The notes under the pieces are model-generated. The model did not search any database, was not told the origin of the DNA, and saw only the letters and a program-made list of their open reading frames with translations. A program made the translations under genes and the position numbers. This document shows positions 54,970 through 64,000 of a stretch of DNA of 64,000 nt, in pieces (positions within the stretch are counted from its first letter, which is position 1; every line of letters begins with the position of its first letter). Source of the stretch: Gautieria morchelliformis (lineage: Eukaryota; Basidiomycota; Agaricomycetes; Gomphales; Gomphaceae); contig WHVA01000217.1 in NCBI GenBank assembly GCA_015179125.1, positions 62,001-126,000 on the forward strand, read 5' to 3'.

Positions 54970-55402
54970 ACAAGCCAAGAGGACGCTGATGGCAGAGCTG
55001 CCACCAGCTCGCTGCCCACATCCCAGGTGCAGCCTAGTGATACAACGGCCGATGCAACCCCAGACCAAGAGTCCAGGACACTAGAAGAAAGAGAGGTCAT
55101 AGACCTCACCGCACTCGTTTCCCCAATCGAGGACAAGGAAAACCCCGACCACGTGTCACCAAGTGTGGTTGAGGATAAAACACCGCCGGGAGATAAACCG
55201 GCGCTGCCGCCCCAATCCCCTTGCCCATGAACAAAGGAAAGGGCAGAGAAATCTCACCATCATCAGACGGCAGAGCCTCACGATCTGGACACACTTTGAG
55301 ACAGGCTCGAAGTCGAGACTCTGGCCGCCGCTCGAGGAGTTGAGTGACAACCATCGGCCCCAATGGGGGACAATGACATAAAAGACGATCACCTGACGAT
55401 GG
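54970..55402 (+). pseudogene. Gypsy-family gag N-terminal fragment, plus strand
   Basis: VQPSDTTADATPDQESRTLE and DLTALVSPIEDKENPDHVS match the gypsy-2 gag start (AQPSDTTADATLDQESRTIE). The match continues at DNA level to 55402 and stops exactly where an LTR of the same family begins in the opposite orientation. It is a broken piece of a third family copy. Confidence 0.75.
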
Positions 55403-55605
55403 TGTAAAGGATGTCGATCTTAGGACCTTGTATCACAAGGGCACTGCAGAACTTGACCAATGAGTGGTATTCTGAATGCTACGTAGTGACAGGTAAGAGT
55501 AAGATGCGATGGGAACCGCTGGCCGGTTCCCACGCATAAACTATACAGTGGGTCCCTAAGGGGCCCACTGGGATTATGTAATAACTATTGTACATGTAGA
55601 TACAT
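55403..55605 (-). repeat. Gypsy-family LTR (about 200 bp)
   Basis: From TGTAAAGGATGTCGATC to GTAGATACATAGG, the same sequence as 61380-61577 apart from a few changes and a 4-bp insertion (TAAC). It lies in the orientation expected for the 3' LTR of gypsy-2. The 5-bp flanks of the two LTRs do not match, so the pairing is not proven. Confidence 0.65.
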
Positions 55606-56009
55606 AGGTTACTAGCCAATTGACCCGTGCTTCACACCGGGTTAGTTAAGGCTAACATCGCATAGGGGTAGTTAATAATATTAAAGAATTATTTGGTGCA
55701 ATGAAACTACATATTTAATCAGGCTTTAGCAATACCTCTTTGTATACAATATTAAAGAACATGGACTTGTTCCAATTAGTGCAACGTAAAACTGCCCATG
55801 GGAAAATACTGCATATTGCAAGTCTACTCCTACCATGCCCCTGTGCTGCACATCAGGATATGCCTGGATGTGGCACAGCACTGGGTAGGGACTGCCGGGG
55901 ACCTGTGGGATGAGCCTGGATGACCTGAGACTGCCAGGGACCTGTGGGATAAGCCTGGATGCGCTGGGACCACTGCCAGGGTGGATGATACCTGTGCTTT
56001 GCCCAGGGG
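55606..56009. other. Unassigned, with a two-copy direct repeat
   Basis: Starts with a small hairpin-prone word (ACCCGTGCTTCACACCGGGT). Holds two copies of a 35-40 bp unit (GGGACCTGTGGGAT core) at about 55889-55965. No coding sequence. It separates the LTR from the truncated gypsy-2 pol. Confidence 0.4.
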
Positions 56010-59000
56010 TTAGGTCAAATACATTGGGTAAATGAAACTTGGGTAAAACACATCTTCGAACCCTGTGGTCGCGCTGACGTTGCTGTTGAGGGCGACCTCA
56101 ACCATTGGGCATTTCAATGCCCAATCCTTCTGATCGTCTCTGACGACCGCGCGCAATATCTTGCCGATAGAGCGGTTTGCCCGCTCGGTGGCTCCATCCG
56201 TTTGGGGATGGAAGGCAGTTGACATGAGGAGCTTAGTCCCCATGAGTCGCTGTAGTTCATGCCAGAAGATCGACGTGAACTTCAAGTCTCTGTCTGAGAC
56301 GATGTCGTGTGACGCGGTGACGTTCGCGGGCTCTGGTGAGCCCTCGTTTAATGTGGCGGATTCCGTTACTCTCGCCTCTGTCTTCTCAGCGAGGCGTTTA
56401 GAGGGTCTTGTCGCCGCTGTTCGCAGCTCGATATACCGGTCGGTGGGCAATAACTCACCGTCCAGGTCTAAACGCGCATCTGTGTTCACGAAGACGTGGT
56501 CCGGGTGATTGTCATCACTCGTGTCGTTCTCGTAGTAGCACGACAGGCAGTCCGCTACCTTGTTCTCTACACCGTCAACATGAACGGTGTTGAAATTGAA
56601 CCGGGAGAGAAACTCCCACCATCTGACCTGGCAGTCAGATAGGCTCTTCTGGGTCTCGAAGTACCTGAGCCCTTTGTGGTCTGTGATGAGGGTGAACCTT
56701 CGCCCCAGCAGTTTGTCCTCCCATTTCATGAGAGCCTCGAGCACCGCAATCGTCTTGTGCTCGTGAGTCCGGTAGTGTTGCTGAGCAACACTGAACTTCT
56801 TTGACAAGAAGCCGGCAGGTCGACAGGTTTTCCAGTCAGGACCTTGGCCGTAGACCGCACCGACGCCGGCTTTTGACCCGTCGGTGATCACCCAGATCGG
56901 CTCTGGGCACCTTGCGTCTACTGGACGCAGGATCGGGGCCTCACAGTCCAACGCCTTAATGCTTTGCCAGCATTTGTCTAGTAGTGGAGTCCATTCGAAT
57001 GGACGGTTATTACGTGCACAGCCCGATAGTGGGGTGGTATATGCACTAACATCTGGCATGTAGTGTGCCAGATACTGTACCAGCCCGAGGAAACGCTGGA
57101 CGTTGTTGAACGTCCGTGGCCCACACCACTCACAGATGCATTGCATCTTGTCCTCGTCGGCATGTACCCCTCGGCCATCGATGATATGGCTGAGACACTC
57201 CATTCGAATGGAATAGAGGTCCACCTTTTTCTTGCTCAGAAAAAGGTGATTCTTCCTCAGTCTGTCAAAGACGATGTAGAGGTGCTCTTCATGCTCTTGT
57301 ATTGAGAGCGAGAATATGAAGATGTCGTCCATATATACATGGACGAAGCGACCTATGCAGTTGCGGAAAATGGCTGTCATCAGCCGTTGGAATGTTGATG
57401 GGGTGTTACAGTCCCCCATCTGTATCACCTGGCTCCTGAAGGTGCCAAGGATCGTGGCAAAGGCAGTCTTTGCTACGTGATCCCGATGGATCCGGATCTG
57501 CTTGTATGCTTCTGACATATCGAGTTTTGTTCGATACCGACAGCGAGCCATGTCGCTGCAGATGATATCCTGATCCGGGAAGGGCGTGACGTCCTTCACC
57601 GTGTTCTCGTTCTGCTGGCGCAGATCGAAGACGGTTCGCAATGTACTGTTCTTCTTTGGAACACACAGCATGGGCACGGCCTGCTGCACGACTGCCGGAA
57701 TCCACCACTTTGCAGTGGTGTATCGTTCTATCTTAGCCGACAGTTCCTCTCGGAAGTGTTCGGGGCATTTCGGTAGTCAATACCGCATGTGCTTGTTGGG
57801 ATCGATGAGGTTGATCTCATGGTTGATCTCCCGTAGTGGCGGGAGTTCTAATGGAATTCCACTGACTAAGTCAGTGATTCGTTCCATCCATTCCTCGCGG
57901 AGGCGAGGAAGGTCATCATACGTGAGGATGATGGTGGTGGTTGGCTTAGAAGCCATTAGGCGCTGTGTGCGTCTATTAGGTCCCGCGGTGCGCGGAACCG
58001 CTTTCCTCTTCCCCATCGCTTTCACCGTTAGGTGAGAGCGCCTCTCCCTACGGTTGTAGGGTGAGTTCAAGGACGAGTCATCCCGCGACTCATCCTCCTG
58101 GCTTCAATGAGCCAGGTTAGGCTTCAGTGCCCGGGTGATCCTGCTCACCCGTGGTCCCTTGTCCTCGTTCGTCGATCCATCGTCATTGAACGAGACCCTG
58201 CCCATGGGGATCACTTCGTTCCCCTTGTGGATCGTCCCTGGGCTCAAGAAGTCCAGGGTTATGCCGAATCTCCTTAGGAACGGTGTCCTTAAGATAGCGT
58301 CGTAATATTCGACGTTCGCTACGTCGAAATATTCGTCGTATGTCTCACAACCAAATTTGATGGTTGTGTTCGTTCCATAGTTGATTGTGGAACGGCTGCC
58401 TATGCAGGCTAGCTGCAGTGCGATTGGCTGCTCCAGGGAGAATGTCTTCATCCCTGTAGCTCGCGTGAATTCGGGGGATAGCAGTACCCCTTCGCTGCCG
58501 CTATCTAGTAGGCAGTGGGCTTTTACGCCGTTTATTTCCCAGTACCCCAATAGGGTACGGTTCTCACCACGTGGGCGCGTTGGCCGCGTCCTGTGTTTGC
58601 TTCGGTGGTGACACACCGGCTCGGCCACCTTGTCTGGCGTGACCGATGTGCGTGCCGCCATGACTTTCATGGCGGTTTCGTCCTCCGGCGCGAATCTGAT
58701 CACACTGGACCTGTAGGTGGTGTCTTCCACCTCCTCTTCCCATTCATAGTACTGGGACGGCTCAGGGTCCCACTCTTCAGCGGGCGCGTCTCTGTTGTCC
58801 GGAGTGTCGTTGGGTTGGGGATCACCCTCCCCCTCTTCATCAATTTGATGGAGAGAATTTTGACCGAGATCCGTCTCCGGATCTTCGGTCTCCTCTTCAT
58901 GCCTCGCGGCCGCTGTCCTGATACTGGACTCAAGCCGGGGGCATTCTGCCCTCTTGTGGCCAGGTTGGCCGCATTCAAAGCACGTGGTGCTGCTTTGGCT

Positions 59001-61241
59001 GCCGCTGGGCTGATCATTAGGCCGGCCCAACACTTTCGTTGGTGGGGCAGGTTGTGGGGATGACCCTGACACTTGAGGCTGTTTAGCTTCAGGCAGGCGT
59101 CCAGCTTGTGCTAGGCGTGGGGGCGGCAGCAGTTGGCCTGCTCCGCTTCTTGAGAACAGGTTGGGCCTGGTCAGGCCTGTTTGTGTCAACGGCTTGCTCC
59201 CTGTGAGCCGGGCAGCACTTGCCATTGCCGCTGCGCTCTCTGCGCGGCGCATCCCCATGTTGTATCAGGATGCCTCCTCGATCATCCGGGCTGTCTCGAA
59301 GAGTTGCTCTATTGAGCTGCTCTCGGCATTATAGCCCTTTTTGAGGACTTCGTTGCGCAGCGTTTCATGCAGCGCTGACACGAACCGTCTCCGGAACGTG
59401 TAATTGTCTGGCGGCTGTATCATACGTGCCGCGTATTTCGTGAGCTCGTTCAGCATTTCCTCAACAGTTTTCATGCCCTGCATGACCGCGTTGAATTTAT
59501 TCGATGCGTGATGGTACGTCAGTGTGTGCAGGAACCTTTTTTGAAGGCCTTGCATCACAGTTTCCAGCGTCCAGCTGCGGACCTGGCGATCGAAGCGTTC
59601 TACGTTTCGAAGGAACCACTCCTGGGCTTCACCGGTGAGGCGAGTGCCCATGTAGCCAACCTGCATGTCTATGCTGGTTGGCCCTAGGAGGCAATTCATT
59701 TTCAGCCATTGTAGGATGGCTGCCACGAAGATTTCAAACTCTTCGAGGTCAGATCCCCCGGCATATGGCTCGGGGTGAGCCAATTTCACGCTGGCTTTCG
59801 CTAGCACAGACTTCTCCAGGTCTGTGTCTGCAGCGTCTGCTAACGGGACACGGATCATCCGTGTGATCCCGTCGTACGGCTCCATTGGTACGACGTCGGC
59901 CTGGTCAGGGATTCCCTGGCCTTCCGTTGTGGAGATGGATCGCTCGCACGGCTGTGACGCCGCGTGGGGCAGGCTGTTGTATGCCCTGACAGGCCCCGGG
60001 CCCGGATCGGGCTCGGGATCGGGAGCATTTTGTGCTCTCGGTTCCGGGGGCGTTTTGTGCCTGGTGTCCCCGGTCAGTCCCGCATTGCGGATCTGCAGCC
60101 TGCTGTTGTAGGCTGCGCGCGCCTGCCGTGCGTCCTGTATGGCTCGTGTGAGCTGCTCGTCGGGCAGCTGAGCAGTGTGGCTGTGGGCCACTGTTTCTTC
60201 AGCGTTCTTCGCTAGTAGCTCGAGTGCCCGCGTGTGGCGGCACGTGGCTGCGGCTTCTTTACGCTGCCAGTGTGCGACTTCGAGCTCTAAGCTCTCGGTC
60301 GTCTTTTCAGAGTCAGGCTCTGAGGCGACCTGTTCCCTAACAATCTGTTGGATCGTCTTACGGCTGTCCGTTGGGGCGGCCGGTTGCTCTTGAGGTTCGT
60401 TCCCGAACCTTACGTCCTGTTCGACCGGGACAGCTGGCGGCGGCATTCGCTGCTTGTCCCGCTCCTTTCGGCGCGGGTCTTCCGCGTTGTGACTGCGTTC
60501 GTTGGCTGTGGACTGTCGCGAGCTCGGACGCATTGTGTCGCGTTCCCCGCGTGGGCGGAGGGCTTTCTGGACGTCCTCCAGCGTGGCTGCATCTTGCAGT
60601 CTGATCTCCTCCGCCTGGTGGAGTTCCTTGCCGATTGCCATTAGGGCGGCGGTGGTGTTGTCAAGCTGCGATGCCAGCTGATCGTGCTTGTGGCGCGTCA
60701 GTGTGCTTCGGTGCAGCGCAGCCTGCACCTGTTTGTTCAGGGCCTCTGCCGTCTTGTGGTCGATGGCGTGAGCCCTCGAGCTCTTGCGACTGGAGCTCGA
60801 GTATTCCGAGCCCTGACCATCGTCTGGGGCTCGTCCTTTTTGCCGTCGTCCCCCTTCAGGGACGATCGTCGTCACTCTACTTCGTGAGCATCGGTTCGAG
60901 TCATGGCTTTGTGCCCGCCTCGACATTGTTGCTCTACCGTCTGACGACGGGGAGACTTCTCTGCCCTTTCCTTTGTCTCTGGGCAGAGAGGAATGGGGGG
61001 GCGGCGCCGGCTCGTTGCCCGGCGTCATCTCTTCCTCGGCCACACTCGATGAGACGTGGTCGGGGTTTTCCTCATCCTCTACTGGGGGGACGAGGGCGGT
61101 GAGATCTACGATCTCTCCGTCTTCTATTGTCCTGGACTCTTGGTCCAGGGTAGCGTCAGCCGTCGTGTCGCTGGGCTGCGCCTGGGGCGTGGACCTCGAG
61201 CTCGTCGCTCGTGTCGGTCTTCGACTGGGTGGAATCATCAT
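56010..61241 (-). pseudogene. Gypsy-2 gag-pol: one frame, three TGA stops, integrase deletion
   Basis: A single reading frame runs from 61241 to the TAA at 56010 (about 1743 codons), broken only by TGA at 59265-59267, 58104-58106 and 57777-57779. Gag: PYDGITRMIRVPLADAAD and LETVMQGLQKRFLHTLTYH. A CCHC knuckle (CFECGQPGHKRAEC) is near codon 754. Protease: HCLLDSGSEGVLLSP. RT: LDMSEAYKQIRIHRDHV and HVYMDD near 57330. RNase H: PIWVITDGSKAGVGAVYGQ and ITDHKGLRYFETQ. Integrase keeps IVSDRDLKFTS and HPQTDGATERANRS, but the zinc finger and first catalytic Asp are missing: SPEPANVTASHDIVSDRD joins the linker to mid-core near 56315. CpG-rich and much better kept than gypsy-1. Confidence 0.85.
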
Positions 61242-61379
61242 GCTCGCAGCCGACAGTAGAGGGTCTACTGGAGGGTCTCAACGATGTTTAGTCGTTGACG
61301 CAGCGATCTTTTTCAAGATTGCTTCGAATCCACTATCGGTTGGTCGCGTGGCGATCAACCACAGGATAGTTCAAAAAGG
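61242..61379 (-). other. Gypsy-2 leader
   Basis: Region between the gag start and the LTR. The sequence next to the LTR in element orientation is CCTTTTTGAACTATCC. I could not match it to a tRNA end. Confidence 0.4.
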
Positions 61380-61577
61380 TGTAAAGGATGTCGATCTTAG
61401 AACCTTGTATCACAAGGGCACTACAGAACTTGACCAATGAGTGGTATTCTGAATGCTACGTAGTGACAGGTAAGAGTAAGATGCGATGGGAACCGTTGGC
61501 CGGTTCCCACGCATAAACTATACAGTGGGTCCCTAAGGGGCCCACTGGGATTATGTACTATTGTACATGTAGATACA
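61380..61577 (-). repeat. Gypsy-2 5' LTR
   Basis: Same unit as 55403-55605. In element orientation it probably starts TGTATCTACATGTAC and ends ATCCTTTACA. The outer end is uncertain because a MITE begins within 10 bp of it. Confidence 0.65.
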
Positions 61578-61584
61578 TAGGTTA

Positions 61585-61789
61585 TTTACATGTACCCAGT
61601 GGAACTTTACGGCTGCGGCGGTAAATCCCGTAAATCTCGTCGGACCCACCTTTTTGGTGGGATCCTTCGGGTGCTCGGCGGATTCACCCAGCTGGTGGGC
61701 TCGGCCATCGCCGGCTGCATGCTTGCGAGCAGGCAGCAGGAGCAGGGGGTGTCGTGCGCACCCTCCCGCGCTAGCGTAGTTCATGTAAA
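61585..61789. mobile_element. Small MITE (205 bp) at a TA site
   Basis: Inverted ends TTTACATGTAC and GTTCATGTAAA, flanked by TA on both sides (61583-61584, 61790-61791), as for Tc1/mariner-type MITEs. The middle is GC-rich. No second copy in the window. Confidence 0.5.
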
Positions 61790-61791
61790 TA

Positions 61792-63162
61792 GTCCAGGAT
61801 CGATTTTTTTTAACTCCAAACACTGTTTAAAAAAATTGGCTGCCATTTAGGATGGGCAGGGTGCCAAAACCGGCTGTCAAGTGAGCATACATGCTTACTG
61901 TGAGTGATCAGTGGGCAATAAAAATCGAAAAAATTGCCAGAGGACACGCATAAGCATACCATGAAACTATGCACAGGTCGTCGGGGTGAGCGGCGTGGCG
62001 TGGGCACCGGATTTACGTGGTAAGTACTGGTAAGTGACTGGTAAGTCTAGCAGTAAGTGTAGATTTATGCCAAATTTATGCCAGATTTACAGGTCCAGAA
62101 AACAAAAAGGGAGCCCCCGGGGGAGCACTACTTATCAGGAATCGTTTATATAGTTACTAAGTGTGTACCTACAGCTTTTGGAAGCATAATACTAACATTG
62201 GTGTGAGCTATAGGTCAACCTTACTGATCGGCACGGCCAAAGCCTCTGTGCGGTCACCATCTCATAAAAAATTGTGCCGGAAGCGGGGTAAAATACTTTC
62301 ATATAATTCATAATTTATGTCAAGCAATTATACATCGCTGACTTGTCCTAATACTATTTATTGTAACTGCAGTAATATGCCCCGGTTGAGTTCGAAAGGT
62401 CACGTGACCCATGAAAATTTTCGCGGCACTCCCTACCACCACCACCAGCTCCCATCAACGCGGCCATGAACCACCCCCTAGCACGGGTCACTCTAGGGCC
62501 CTGTAGGGGGTGGATTCAAAAGTGTAAGTTCAACCTGGTTTGCGACGCAGTTGGTGGGACGCAATGGCCGGCAGGCGGATTTGCGCTTTATTGCTTGGTC
62601 TGGAGGGACGGTCTCCGTGCAGGCTACTAATTTTCATATGTCCTTATCCCTCACCTGAGCATCCCCCATGTATTGAATTCCCATCCTTTGGTGACGCCAT
62701 TTTTTCCCTGGCTGGCATATTCAATTTGATCCTTTGCATTTTCACACATTCCCTGATGCCCGCATCAAATGTAGTGACATTGTGATTTATCAGCGCCAGA
62801 AAGCACACCACAAGCACGTTGGCGCTGTCCCCACCCCGGCCGTGCCGGACTCTCTGTGCGTGGGCTGTGCCACTTATGGTGGGAATGTCGCGTTGAACTA
62901 GACACCCCAGAACTTAGTGCTTCTGCTCGCTTTTTCTGATGATGTCGTTGATTGGTGAGGGTTAAAATTCTGGAATCTGTTTTCTACTGACAGAACCACG
63001 GGCGACCTTGCGCAACGAGGTACTTGGCGAGCTCGTCGCAGAGCATCAGCTGGATGAACGCTGCGTGTCATGCGCGAGGGAGTGGATTGATGATTATGGT
63101 AAGTGGCTTTGATCAACTGTCCAGTGGTGACGGGTGCTTAGAAGCCCTTCTGTTCCTCTTCC
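61792..63162. other. No recognised gene; one candidate exon
   Basis: Mostly unassigned. At about 62990-63100 (plus) an acceptor-like AG precedes an open stretch encoding TLRNEVLGELVAEHQLDERC then VSCAREWIDDYG, followed by GTAAGTGG. It could be one exon of a host gene with later exons cut off by solo LTR A'. An upstream frame at 62540-62785 is not recognised. Confidence 0.25.
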
Positions 63163-63659
63163 TGTAGAGGACAGGAATTATAGGCAGTAGGAATGGACTT
63201 CTTGCTCAAAAGAATAGACTAGAAAACAATTCACTCTCTCAGTGAATTTAGTTGTCACTGTAAATATATTATACACTACCTAGAAAACAATTCACTACAG
63301 AGGATTTCTAGGTTAATAAATCGAAAGAATGCTAGACTAATTTACTTGCCTCTCTCAGTGAATTTAGTTGTCACTGAGAGAGGGGGAAACTGTTTCACTG
63401 CGCATGTACTACTACCCGGCCCTTTAGCGCCCAAGAGCTCGCGCGTCGAAGTCATTTCAGACTCCGCTGGGTGCAGCCACTTGTGAAAGTAGGAATAACA
63501 AAATGAAATAGAGAGACAGGGAGTGAGTGGAAAATTTCGAAAATAACCAGAGAAATGGATGCATGATACAAGAACAACATGAGAAGAAATTGAGAAAGCA
63601 CACAACAAATTAGATATATTATGCTTGATTTTGGTGCAGGAGCATCAATGCACCCAACA
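63163..63659 (-). mobile_element. Solo LTR A, second copy (497 bp)
   Basis: Exact inverse of 15322-15818 in extent (497 bp both), with only scattered differences, flanked by CTTCC (63158-63162 and 63660-63664). Confidence 0.9.
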
Positions 63660-64000
63660 CTTCCTTCCTCACCTCCCGTTCCTCATACCTCTCCATCATT
63701 TGCACAGGCACTGTTGCCGGTGCAGCGCCATAGTTATCATGACCAAGGCTTGACTGCGTGATGTGTCATATCTAGCCAAGATATGATGTAACCACAGCCT
63801 GATGCTCATGTGTGCTAATACTTGAAGGCATAAATGTTTCCAAATAATAAAAATCAGTTAAGTTTGTTGTACCATGGAATAACATGAAATACCTTTATTC
63901 CATTTATTCTAACATTCCTTCGATAAACAACCCATCAGTTGATGGCTTCTGGAGTGGCGAAGCAGGTGGAAAGGATGTGGAGAGGGTGAAGGTAGAGTGA
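63660..64000. other. No recognised gene
   Basis: Flank of solo LTR A' to the window end. AT-rich, no coding sequence supported. Confidence 0.3.

Noticed and set aside
58104..58106. TGA as a natural gag-pol boundary in gypsy-2
   Set aside because: Not fully excluded, but the other two TGAs lie inside domains and are sense codons in gypsy-1, so decay explains all three more simply.

Overview
The window looks like a repeat-rich stretch of a filamentous fungal genome, most likely a mushroom-class basidiomycete (Agaricomycotina). The reasons are short GT-AG introns of about 50 nt, a NACHT-WD40 gene with near-identical WD40 repeats, a DUF2235 hydrolase gene, Ty1/copia and Ty3/gypsy elements with nested solo LTRs, and a DIRS-like tyrosine-recombinase element. 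I cannot name the species. No rRNA, tRNA, CRISPR array or bacterial-type operon was seen.

Layout. (1) 1-10813: two divergent copies of one multi-exon gene form a large inverted duplication. Each encodes a DUF2235 alpha/beta-hydrolase domain followed by a long series of ARM/HEAT-like repeats, one repeat per exon. The left copy (minus strand) runs off the window. The right copy carries a one-base frameshift. They share a roughly 1 kb divergent 5' region. (2) 11960-13165: decayed Ty3/gypsy pol fragment (plus). (3) 13905-34955: one old Ty3/gypsy element (minus, called gypsy-1 here) split by six primary insertions, each with a visible or near-exact 5-bp target duplication: four solo LTRs, a 7.7 kb copia element (copia-2, itself hit by two solo LTRs) and an intact young copia element (copia-1, 27318-31808). 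(4) 35300-38800: decayed DIRS-like RT-RNase H-tyrosine recombinase element, then a PIF1/Helitron-type helicase fragment. (5) 39233-45425: a full-length but broken fungal NLR gene (N-terminal STAND region, NACHT, 16 WD40 repeats; minus). (6) 45781-51044: two head-to-head copies of a 1.7 kb terminal-inverted-repeat element. The left copy was later hit by a 361-bp MITE and a solo LTR. (7) 51580-54300: fold-back repeat and a decayed copia element (copia-3, plus). (8) 54970-61577: fragments of the gypsy-1 family and a second, better preserved copy (gypsy-2, minus) whose gag-pol frame is interrupted by three TGA stops and an integrase deletion. (9) 61585-64000: a small TA-flanked MITE, another solo LTR and sequence without a recognised gene.

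How it fits together. The only host-type genes I can support are the DUF2235-ARM pair and the NLR. Both combine an enzymatic or NTPase core with an expanding array of near-identical repeats. Everything else is mobile DNA. Older elements are visibly poor in CpG and carry stops of the kind made by C-to-T change, while copia-1 is CpG-rich and open throughout. This fits methylation-linked decay of transposons, although I have not counted it. Exon boundaries were read by eye from splice signals and from comparing the two inverted copies.
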